Shown piece after piece: positions 11,472-20,922 of a stretch of DNA of 64,000 nucleotides (position 1 is the stretch's first letter; each line of letters starts with the position of its first letter). Origin of the DNA: Antrodiella citrinella (lineage: Eukaryota; Basidiomycota; Agaricomycetes; Polyporales; Steccherinaceae); contig SGPM01000087.1 of assembly GCA_004802725.1 (NCBI GenBank), forward strand, positions 1 to 64,000. The letters are read 5' to 3'. Position numbers and translations under genes: made by a program. A model generated the notes under the pieces. It was not told the DNA's origin. It ran no database searches and saw nothing but the letters and a program-made list of their open reading frames with translations.

Positions 11472-13370
11472 TCATTCCTCAAGAACCATGCCTTCCATGT
11501 TGCCTTCGGTCTCGAAGTGAGTTTGAGCCCACTCGATGGCGAACAAGGATGCCTTGAGGAACTTCTTGTTGGCGTACTTCCTGCAGACGTACTGTTTGGT
11601 GAAGCCGTCTTCGACAAGCTTCTGCACGAGCATGGCGTGGCCGGGGAGGATGTGCTCCTCGGTGAATCCGGAGTGGTAGACGAACGCGGCATTCTGAAAA
11701 GCAAACACGTTAGTCACGTGAATAACTGCCGAATCGAGAAGACAATGGAGTGTGCGCAAACAATCCCACGGGTGTACATCCCCAGGCTCTCATATGAACC
11801 ACCAACTCCAGAATGAGAGACAGAAACGAACACGTACCCAGTCACCACCCAACATTCTTCTTGCGGTGTACATGCCAATGGCGGCGACCATGCTCGGCTT
11901 GACGCGGATGAAACGGTAGTCGAGGAGAGTAACCTCAGTGAGGAACTTGCTCAGTGTCCGGGTCTGGATCTCGTAGTCGTCGGCCTTGCTGATTTTGCGC
12001 ATCCAGCTGTATGGCGAGCAGTAGTGGCTGACCTTGAAGTCCAAGGTCTGGAGCATGATGCGCTCGCCCTTCAAAATCTCCTCCTTCGTGTAGCCCTTCT
12101 CGGTCATGAAGACGAACTCGTCGACGGAAGGAGCGACAATCTCCTCGTACTTCGCAGCGATGAACATGGCAGTGACACCGACGAGCTGGAGCTTGACGAG
12201 AGAGACGACACGCTTCGTGAGGAAACGGTCAATGATGTTGACGGCGATCCAGAGGGTCTCGGGCAGCATGTGGTAGCGCAAGTGGACCTGCAGCAACCAT
12301 TCGACCAAAGTCTGGCGCATGGGCCAAGTGATCTCAGTCTGCCCCGCCATATAGTCCGCGTTGGGCATGCATTCCTCCTGATAGCGGTGTCAGCAATTGT
12401 CAACTTGGAGAAGAACAAGAAAACTGACTTCTAATTCGTTCATGTAGGTAAAAATTTCATTGGCGTACTCAGACACCATCGTAGTGTCATCATCATCAAC
12501 TTCGTCCTGGAAAAACTCCTTGATTTCGTCAATCTCAGAGTGGAACCTGTTCGCGCGAACAGTGGAGACTTCGGGCCATATGCGCACAGGCTTCTCGATA
12601 AGCTCGTCCTCGTCGTCCTCGAACACCTCTCCCTCGACGCCAATCATCGTTTCGACCTCTTCGTGACTGACGACAAGATCGTGGGCCTCATCGCCGAGCG
12701 CGACAACGGAACGGTGTTCAAGGGGCTCCTCGATATCCATCTCGTCGGACTCATCAGCCTCATCTTGGGCGGTCGGAATATCAGAGATGGCAGGGACGGA
12801 AGGGATAGAGATGCGTTGAGCTGTAAGAGAGGGGACAACAGCGGGCTGCTGTGGCTGGAAACGACCGGAGGAAATGCGCTGTGGAGCGGGTTGGACCGCG
12901 GCGGGAGCACGGCCAGGACCTAGGGGGACGCGTTGTGGGCCGGTGGCCGCAGCGAGGGAGGAGGAGCGACTACGCTTGAGACCTGTCTCAGCGTCCTTGT
13001 CCTTTCCAGCGAGCTTTGCTTCAGCCTTCTGCGTGACACAGGAGATATGTTAGTATGAGGTTGAGACACAATGTGCCGCCATGACCGACCTTGCGGTTGA
13101 CAGCAGTGATGGTCACCTCGTTGAGCGCGGAGCGCGGCTGGGGACCATTCTTGAGAGCATTGACGTTCACCGTAGGATGTGTCGCACGGGTTGGGGGGAC
13201 CACAGCGGTTGTGGAGGGCTTGCGGACATGTCGAGATGCGTTCTCGTCGCCGTTGACGCGGGTACGCTGTGGGCCTGTTCGGTTTCGCATGGAAAGCTGC
13301 AAGAAGAGTGTCAGGAATGAGAACAGGGTGTGGCGAAGGGGTGAGAACGTACACGAATGTTGTTGGTCAT
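11472..13370 (-). CDS. G2/mitotic B-type cyclin
   Basis: Activating subunit of the mitotic Cdk1 kinase, in the nucleus and at spindle structures. The ATG at 13370-13368 gives MTNNIR; a 51-nt intron follows, then exons to about 13031, about 13010-12430, 12370-11840 and 11700-11472. The N-terminal third is basic and low in complexity and contains an RTGPQR-like stretch but no clear RxxLxxxxN destruction box that I can confirm. An acidic segment follows (residues about 150-220). The cyclin box starts near ADYMAGQTEITWPMRQTLVE, with the diagnostic MRxxLVEWL-type helix and FLTKRVVSLVKLQLVGVTAM, then AAKYEEI. The second cyclin fold follows (TLDFKVSHYCSPYSWMRKIS and later LLDYRFIRVKPSMVAA). It ends NMEGMVLEE then TGA. 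Length is about 590 residues. The order and residues match the Clb/Cdc13/cyclin B family. Which paralogue it is cannot be told here. Confidence 0.92.
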
Positions 13371-14180
13371 CGTTGGAAAGAAATATCTACTGGAGAACGC
13401 GGGAGTACGACGACGATGTTGGAATTATTTGCTGAAAGTTGGAGTGCGAGAGCAGGATAGATGTGAATAAAACAAGAGTGGCCCCTGCAGATGGTGGTGA
13501 ATGTGAGAAAGGAATACAGCTGGTGGCCCGGGGAAGGAGGAGGAGGAGGAAGGTCAGCCTGGTAAAGAGTGACCGCAAGAGACAGTCAGTCGCAGGAGGC
13601 TGAACATTTCAACTTGAACCGACCATGTTGAATACACGCGCCACGTGAGCCATCAACACAACCACACAACGCGTCGCGCGGCAACTGTTCTCGCGACGCG
13701 TCCTCTCTTTCTTCCTTTCACGCGTCCTTTCGCGTTCCACTGTTCTTTGACACGACCCATCCCCTTCAATATTTCCATCACTCTGCACAATCGTCTCGAC
13801 GCGACTCCTCAAGGACGTTCAACGTTCAACGTCTGAGGCTGACAGGATACCAGGCATCATTACTACACACGCCCATCATCATCATTTCACCCTCAGCATC
13901 GCTGCCCTAATTGTGATCTCGAGAGGGGTTAGTCTTAGTTAGGACCGCTTCGTGCGTCGGGCTATCGCTTGTGGGCACCGTCATCACAAGACGACCGCTG
14001 CGACAAAGGGGCCTGTGAACAATGAACTTAGCGTTATCAGCTGCCGTTCGCGGATATCTTACGGAACGTTAGAAGAAGTCGGCCGACACTGCCATGTCGG
14101 GACAAGGATTGATTACAACCTGAGCAACATGAACTGTGTACTTGCTGTGTACAGTATCCAACCAGCTACCTAATCACGTC
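13371..14180. promoter_or_regulatory. Cyclin B promoter region and 3' end of the FHA gene
   Basis: No gene is supported in these 810 bases. The sequence next to the cyclin start is GA-rich on plus (CT-rich on the coding strand), as is common near basidiomycete starts. Further upstream is a CG-rich island with ACGCGT boxes and a CACGTG motif, listed separately. The small open frames here have skewed composition and no recognisable product. Confidence 0.5.
13642..13736. promoter_or_regulatory. Cluster of MCB (ACGCGT) boxes with E-box and E2F-like motif
   Basis: Three exact ACGCGT hexamers lie at 13,669-13,674, 13,696-13,701 and 13,720-13,725. They are flanked by CACGTG (13,642-13,647) and TTTCGCGTT (13,728-13,736). 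ACGCGT is the MluI cell-cycle box bound by MBF (Swi6/Mbp1 family) in ascomycete yeasts. The cluster is about 300-370 bp upstream of the cyclin start on the correct side. Binding in this organism is inference. Confidence 0.6.
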
Positions 14181-15482
14181 CTATCCCGCACCAGCCTTCC
14201 TCACGTCGTCCCAACGACGCTGCTGACCCTGTTCCTTCCAATTCAAACCAACATCCCTGACCGCGGCAGGGGGAGAGACCATTCCTAAGCCCGTGCGTTT
14301 CAAGTTACCGCTGATATTCAGCGGTTCAACCAAGGCAACGGTCCCCCGCTCATCATCCGCAACGTCCGAGGATCCCAGGCTAGTACCAGGTTGCCAGCCC
14401 TGCTTCATGAGCAGTCGATGCCCAATGTTGGTATCTGGGAGGGGAACTGCTGGCGCGGAGACGGGTTCAGGAAGTCGTATTGGTGGCGTGATAGGAGCAG
14501 ATACAACAGTTCTTGCACGAGTTAGGAGCTGCTCAGGCGCGTCAGTGTGCAGAGCGCGCCGCCGTGCGCTACGATCAAAGTAAGGTGCTGGTGCTGACGC
14601 CGAGCCGGAATTAGATGATGACGCGGGTTCATGTCTGGAGAGTAAGTCGCGTTTAAGCATGGTCATGGCTTTCTTTGGATTCCGCTCCGCAGATGACAGT
14701 GGCACAGGCGCAGGCGTGAGCTCAGAAGCTGCCCTCTTGCGCTTCTGCTTGCGGAGGTGGTCGAACAAGGGAATCTCGTTGCCTCCGGATGAAGAGCAGT
14801 ACTGACAAGGCAAGCCGTCTAGGTGTATGTGAACAGCGAATGTCGTACTCCCGAATGACAAGGAGTCACCATGGACGAGACCGCGAGGTACACTGGCAAC
14901 GCGAGGCGGGGAGAGACGCGTCCCTCGAGCATCTTTACGCCCGTTACTTGCACCTGGTCCGCTAGAAGGCACGTGGGCAGCAGAAGTAGAAGCATCGGGT
15001 GTGCTGCTAGAACGATGGAACGTGCCATGCATCGAACCCATGTCAACGACTGCCCACTCCTGTCTTTGCTTGTCCCAGTACACAGTAGCATGCAGCTTTG
15101 AGACCTCCATCTCCTTTAATCGCAGACGGGGTACAGTCTCTCCTGCAAGGGGCGCATCTCGTCCAATATGAACCTCCGAGTAGCCGTCTAAGACGGCCAG
15201 AGTCTGATTCCTTGGTAGAATGGAGCTTTCGTGGGCGAGGAGGCGCAGAGAATTGGACAAAGGGGTGGCGGGATAAGAAGGGGGTGTCGAAACTATGTTG
15301 AGACCCGCTTCATCAACGAAAGAGAAGGGGATAGAGCTCGACGTACTGGGTATGTCTGAGCCGTCACCAGGCCATTCCAGTGAGGGATCATGCTCGAGTG
15401 GCAAACCCGAAACGGCCGGATTATCGTCGCGTATTTCACCGTCCTCCATCCGCAAGGAGAGATATGAATGAGCAGGTGACAA
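14181..15482 (-). CDS. FHA and G-patch domain protein (AGGF1-like)
   Basis: Single-exon protein of 433 residues, ending AGAG then TAG. The FHA phosphothreonine-binding domain is at about residues 95-220: HIGRD, then VSKLHATVYW with the conserved Ser and His, then VDMGSMHGTF. A CQYCSSSG cysteine pair sits just after it. A glycine-rich G-patch is at about 345-415 (NIGHRLLMKQGWQPGTSLG and, further on, KRTGLGM), which in this class contacts DEAH-box helicases or RNA. FHA followed by G-patch is the plan of human AGGF1 and related fungal proteins, usually linked to nuclear RNA processing. An internal methionine (MEDGEIRDD, at 15,449) is an alternative start. It is divergent from the XLF gene across 640 bp. 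The domains are seen directly; the cellular role is inferred. Confidence 0.87.
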   Translation of the reverse strand: MSPAHSYLSLRMEDGEIRDDNPAVSGLPLEHDPSLEWPGDGSDIPSTSSSIPFSFVDEAGLNIVSTPPSYPATPLSNSLRLLAHESSILPRNQTLAVLDGYSEVHIGRDAPLAGETVPRLRLKEMEVSKLHATVYWDKQRQEWAVVDMGSMHGTFHRSSSTPDASTSAAHVPSSGPGASNGRKDARGTRLSPPRVASVPRGLVHGDSLSFGSTTFAVHIHLDGLPCQYCSSSGGNEIPLFDHLRKQKRKRAASELTPAPVPLSSAERNPKKAMTMLKRDLLSRHEPASSSNSGSASAPAPYFDRSARRRALHTDAPEQLLTRARTVVSAPITPPIRLPEPVSAPAVPLPDTNIGHRLLMKQGWQPGTSLGSSDVADDERGTVALVEPLNISGNLKRTGLGMVSPPAAVRDVGLNWKEQGQQRRWDDVRKAGAG

Positions 15483-16121
15483 AGTCGGGGGCTACTTTCA
15501 CCGTCCAGAATGAACCCCGACGGACTGTCAAGATGAAGAATACAAAGGAGAATGATTCTGGATGAAGCTAAGCTCAGACTTATCGAAGGTCGTGATTCGT
15601 GAACGAAAACAGACGAAAACGCATCCTGTACAAAGGCGCCTGAACGATCTACCGATGCCGAATCCGGTAATCTGCGCTCACGTGAACATAACGCGTCTAT
15701 CTCGCGTGGCAATTACCCTTTGTGGTTTTGCTGCCGCGATGGTTCCTTCAGCGCACTCACGTACTCTTTGTGTATTAGAAGGTCAGCGATTCGTCCTTTG
15801 TGAACCACTGGGACATATAGATACTGATCCTTCTGGTAAATACAGTCATTTGAACCGTAAAAACCCACTAGATTGCGGTGTGAACCCTACAAAAGTCGCG
15901 CATTGGCCACCACCATTCCGTGGGCCTCAGCTTCCTGTCCCACAGAAGCTGCGTTTCTGTAGATCAACTTGCTTCGTGACACCTGAACATATCACGTTCA
16001 AGGGTGAAAAGTGGTGCGAAGCAGCCTCCTGGTACTTCTCTTCCGTGGTGATTTCTGATTATACCAATCCAATGGGTACCACAGACCAATTCTATCCCGT
16101 TCACTTGTCAACTTGTCACAA
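15483..16121. promoter_or_regulatory. Divergent promoter between FHA/G-patch and XLF genes
   Basis: The two start codons face away from each other across about 640 bp. A 206-residue plus-strand open frame (15,562-16,182) spans it and overlaps the first XLF exon in a different frame. It has no recognisable domain and a Cys/His/Pro-scattered composition, so I treat it as chance. Confidence 0.5.
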
Positions 16122-17831
16122 ATGGAGTATCTGTCCGAGGTGCGACATCAGAAACGTATCAGTGCTGTGGCTCGTATGTTGACGCCGCCGCCGTGGTAGG
16201 ACCACCTGAAACGCCTCCTGCACCAGGAGTGGCTTGTCAAGATAGATAATGACAAGGCTACGCCCTATCTCTTGGTCTGTCTGCACTTATCCTCCGTACC
16301 AGCTCTGTGATCTCACTGGGGAGCACCTGCCTAACAGAAGTTCTATGTCTCCCTGGAAGAACTATCCTGTTGTCTTATGATTACGGATACGAAGAACGTA
16401 TGGGGAGAAGGTATGTTCCATTCACTCATGCCCCGCAGCAAGACAATTCGTTCCGCTAACGAGGTTCGAATTAGTTCTTTCCGGAAACGCATTCGCACGT
16501 CGCTGGCGTGACAGCAACTCCTTGCAATCGAACACTGATGCCGGTGAAGACAAGGAGAATGAATGGCGAAAGGGTCTGTTGGAGTTGTTGACTAATGTTC
16601 ACAGTATAGGAGGCATCGCCGACCTATCGTTCGAAGTTGTGCCTTCACTCAACGCTGTAGGCTCCATTGTTTCGCTGAGTCCCTTCTATCGTTCTGATGT
16701 ACCCCGATAGGACCTTGCCTTTGAACTGGGAAGCGACGAGTTCAAGTGGAGATGGGAAACCTACGCTTTAGGACCCAAACTCTCTGCAGATGTCCTATCG
16801 AAGCAACTCATCATGCCTCTTATCAGTGTCAGCCACCTAGCGTTCTCCTCATCTGACCCCGTGAGCGAGCTATCAGATACTAGCCTTCAGATGGTGATGA
16901 ATTTCTGTCCCATTATGGCGAACGATGGCAGTATTAACGCTTTGACTTTGTTCTTACTATGGTTTGGGTTTGTTTCGTGATTATGGCGCGGACGTATCAA
17001 GGCTATTGACAAGACCGGACGAACGGGGCGAAGAGCGGTGGACACCCATGTCAAACATGCCATCTCGAGACCTCGCTTGACGACTACAATGCGGCGGATG
17101 TCCGCAGTGTTCAACTTCCTCACCGACCTGCGTACGTGGTTGCTTTAACGCTTGCAGGAGCAGGGAAGCTCACGATGACTCCTTTCGCAGCTCCTATCGT
17201 GTCCAAGGTTGAAACACCTGATTTCGTGGTTCCCAAATTGCCACAGAGCGATCCGGTACCTGCGCCTCCAGGCTCGCCAGTACCCAAAGGCCGACACCGA
17301 ATGGTCTCTCCGGATCCATCGGTGTGTATGCATACCGTCTGTGGCCTAATATGCTGATCTAGCCAAAATCAGATGAACGAACCCGCAAAGGAGGTGCCAG
17401 AAGAGCCTGTAGCTTCAACAGCCGCGGCGAAACGTCACGCGGATGAAGACTCGGATTCAGTCACCGAGCCAGAGGAGGATGAACCTGTCGTTTCCTCGGC
17501 CAAAGCACCTTCCAAAGGAAAGGGTCGCGCTGCCAGCCCTATCCCGGTGAAGGACCCTGCAACTCCTACTATGCCAAAAGAGGCGGCTCCCAGTGCCAAC
17601 CCGTCTCCAAAGAGGAAGGAATCGTCGACACAGGAGTCCACACCTGCAGACTCAGGCTCTGGCTCTCAGGCGGACGTCGTGCGTCCGTCAAAGCGACTCA
17701 GGAAGGAACTCATGCCATCGTCCTCCAGCGACGAAGACAGTGATGCTGAGCCGAAACGACGAACAACCCAGTCTAGGAATGCGCCTAGGGGCACGAAACA
17801 GCCTATAAAGCGCGGTGGTAGACGCTTCTAA
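16122..17831 (+). CDS. Non-homologous end-joining factor XLF/Nej1
   Basis: Structural NHEJ protein that bridges DNA ends with XRCC4-Lif1, DNA ligase IV and Ku in the nucleus. Splicing gives MEYLSE, then DHLKRLLHQEWLVKIDNDKA, then KFYVSLEELSCCLMITDTKN-VWGE, then VLSGNAFARRWRDSNSLQSN, which is the XLF head domain with its characteristic central VWxE. It continues (IADLSFEVVPSLN, then FELGSDEFKWRWETYALGP) into a helical stalk (THVKHAISRPRLTTTMRRMS, AVFNFLTDL). Introns at about 16,140-16,199, 16,256-16,318, 16,391-16,474, 16,653-16,710, 16,894-17,012, 17,132-17,157 and 17,323-17,372 keep the frame throughout. The C-terminal third is acidic/basic and disordered. It ends KRGGRRF then TAA: a basic tail with terminal Phe, like the Ku-binding motif at the end of XLF proteins. 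Length is about 420 residues. The exact donor at the smallest intron is my best reading. Confidence 0.85.
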
Positions 17832-20800
17832 ATGCCTCCAATCAAATGGACGGATCGTGTTCTTTCTCTACCAACTTTCTACTTTGGATTCGGTGTGTAG
17901 GCATGTGCGTGAACTTTACTTGTTCGTTCGGAACGCGCTCGATGTTATCGTGAGCTCTTCCTAAAACTCTACCACGTGCCGTGTGTTGTGTTCGGGCATC
18001 GTGCTTGACTGAGTGCATCGTGTTCGATAATTGGTTTCTTTTCTTTTTGTCGGATGCCGCGATTGCGCTGTATATCCTCCGTATTTTCTTCAAGGCATGA
18101 CTATCGATGAACTCGCACTCACTCGTCCGCTGCATCATGCAGATGCTCGCGACGTCCTCTTTTACAAAAATACAGCATGGTTGGTATTAATGGTACATGA
18201 TTGCAACGGTACAGAGGATAGGAAACGGGAAAGGATAGCGCGTAGGTGGATGAGAACAGCGTAGCAGCACCGGATGGGGATATCGCGGTGAAGATCGCGG
18301 ACTCGGATGGCCGAGTCGGTGGGTGTTATCGTCCCCGTCCAACTTGAAGTTCATCCATCGCATCCTCCTTGCATGCATCGCATGACTCTTGGATCAAGTT
18401 GACGCGCCTCATCTGGTCGTGCCAATTCTAAAGTCCAAGCTGTTAGCTGCGAAATGGAAGCGACGTTCGAGCAAAGAACAAGTAAACACACCTCAGTGCA
18501 TGAGCAAATCCTCGCGGTTTTGTGCTTATGGGCAGAACTGAGTTTGCAAGTATCTTGCTGACAATCAGTTGTTACGCCTGAGTAATACAAGAGCACAAAA
18601 TGCTATCAGCAGGACTCGGTATCAGTAACGTAAGGGTTCGAGGGACCAGTACTAGTAGTACGTACCCCGCATTTCCTATGCTGGTTTACAAAGCTAACCA
18701 ACGATCACGATCAGATCAGGGTGAGAGGAACGGTCGCAGAAGGAATCATATACGGACCACTCTCGAGAACACATATTTAACTCTGAAATAGACGATCAGG
18801 TTCGCTGCCAGAGATAGCGAAGGAAACCAAATGTACGTACTGGGGGCGACGAGAAGGATTCAGAGAAGAGGAGATAGTAAGTGATGTCACGATCATAGGA
18901 GACCAGCTTTATACTACTCGATCGCAGTATACGATACACAACATACATCATGCCGGACGCCATGAGACTTGTCCGCAAAGCCGGGGAACGGCACTTGCGG
19001 ATGAAATCATTAACGGGACTGTCCACTGTTCATGATGGATGTGGTAATCAAGTCAAGCATCGTGACTGTCTTTTCTCACCCAAATGGTCCCTGCAGGTCC
19101 ACGTCCAACGTATACAGTTGGAGACAGACGCTTCGTGGCATACAACAAACCTTCGGACGCTCGGATACGGAGCCAGTGGTCGAAGATGATCTCCTAGATA
19201 AGAACGTAAAACAACCATGATCCAGACACCGATGCCGGATGTTATGAGCCTGCGCGCAGGTACCGATGGTGGATACTCGGTGGGTAGAGATGAGAGACGA
19301 TATTCCTTCCTGCGCTTGATCTCGACGTGTGTACCCAAAAATTTATGGCAATTGAGACTTCAACGTAGTTGCCTTCCTGATTGAAATGGCTGGAGGAGAT
19401 ACCCGGTGTTGTTCCGTTTGTCGTTAGACAAACGGAGGTGCCATAAGCGAGGACGGCTTGTCGTGCCAGTGAGGACCTTTCAATCCGGCGCTCCGAAGAC
19501 AGACAAATAAAGAAAGCAGTGGTGACAACCTTCGTCAAAAAAGACGAGAAACTCTCCGTCCGCGAGGAGGCACGAGACTCGTTGAGTGATCAGAAGGTTG
19601 TTTCTGCAGTGGAGGGCCTCATCACCGGCGGCATAGATACTGGAGTTCCGAGGAAGCACGTTTTGACACGTCCGCACCCGTGGGTGTCGTGAAAATTGAG
19701 AGGAAGGAACAGTTGTAGAACCGATATGTCCGTCCAAAGGGCCTGCGTGCCAGGTCCACACGCCGTTGAGGGCATGGATCCAGTTGCAGATCGACTTCTG
19801 CGCATGCCGTCCGAGACAAACTTCTCATAATGAACCTTTCAGACTGGCTATCGGATCAGGGACCCGTACAATTAGCATGTAAATGCCTCCGAGTCTCACA
19901 GTGCAAGTCACACTGGCAAGAGTATGTGGCGAAGATGCAGCAGCGTAGCCAGTCCAGAAGATCACAAGTCGAATCCCAGGATGTCCGACTGACCACTGAA
20001 CAACGTTGTGGGTCAGAAGTGCCTGCGCCATGTAAGCTGAAACCTAGGAACCCCCCGGAAAGACTGGTCGTTGAGACTTCGAATACCATGGGGCAGATAA
20101 GGGACTCGGACTCGGAGCTACTCACGTAGTGGAACCGGTACGATATTGCTTGATCTCGACTAGCAACTTCTGCAACTTGAACAGGCCCATCGTCTGCAGA
20201 CTCTCATGAGTGTCTGAATAAGAAAAGCTTACTCAGATTTCGTTCTGCAGGACCTGTCATGCATCCGAGCCCATCCGAGGCTACCAGGTAGGTTGACAAC
20301 TCCGCGTCAAAAGAAGACCTCCTGACAGTCGGAGTCGGAGTCTGACTAGCGACAAAACAGTCGAAACTTACGGCGGAGTTCAACAGTGTCCTAATTTGAG
20401 TCCCGCTTCCCACAGCTTGAAGTTCGAATAGTATACTACGACGGAGAACTCTGGTGGAGGGCTCGAGGATTACGAGAGGTATATAACAGTGTCAGAACAA
20501 CGGAAGTTCATGTACTTCTTCAATCTGCTCTTCGTATGCCTCACGGAAACCGGCAAGCTGCCAGGACGCCACCACGGAAGTTGGCGGCGAGAAGTACTTG
20601 TCGTTCCGCCGAGGTCCACCCCGACGCAACATACCTGCGACCTATCATCCCCTCTCCAGCGTCAGATGCGCCTACACAAGCGTCGAGAACAGGCGAGAGA
20701 CGGTGGAGATATGGCAAAGATAATATACAAGTGATTATGTAGAGACACAGACTTGAACAACAACACGTGTGGACAGAAAGGAGCTGATATCTCGGATATC

Positions 20801-20922
20801 GGGCCTGAGGAGTAACGGAACGAAACGTTGTTCGGAGCGACGACGCGAGAGTCGTGGGGACATGTCATGAGTATGCATGAATGTTGAAGCTGAAGAGGAG
20901 GGGCCCATGAGACACATGTTGC
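17832..20922. other. Unresolved 3.1-kb region with possible decayed membrane-protein exons (minus)
   Basis: No gene model holds together. On the minus strand several short pieces look exon-like: near 18,360-18,455 (NWHDQMRRVNLIQESCDACK, later a stop), near 19,530-19,580 (SLNESRASSRTESFSSFLTK), near 19,990-20,030 (MAQALLTHNVVQWSVG) and near 20,500-20,625 (PTSVVASWQLAGFREAYEEQ, then a stop). AQALLTHNVV followed about 450 bp later by SRTESF vaguely recalls the agaricomycete multi-pass DUF6534 family (DTxHQALLTH ... SRTGF), but stops and frame changes lie between. It may be a pseudogene or a heavily spliced gene. The 3' UTRs of XLF (plus) and Fox2 (minus) also fall here. Confidence 0.25.

Noticed and set aside
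10397..11704. Minus-strand open frame of 435 codons
   Set aside because: It overlaps the last cyclin exon in a different frame and then runs through CT-rich DNA; the product is Ser/Pro/Leu low-complexity sequence with no domain.
15562..16182. Plus-strand open frame of 206 codons
   Set aside because: It lies in the divergent promoter and overlaps the first XLF exon out of frame; no recognisable domain or sensible composition.
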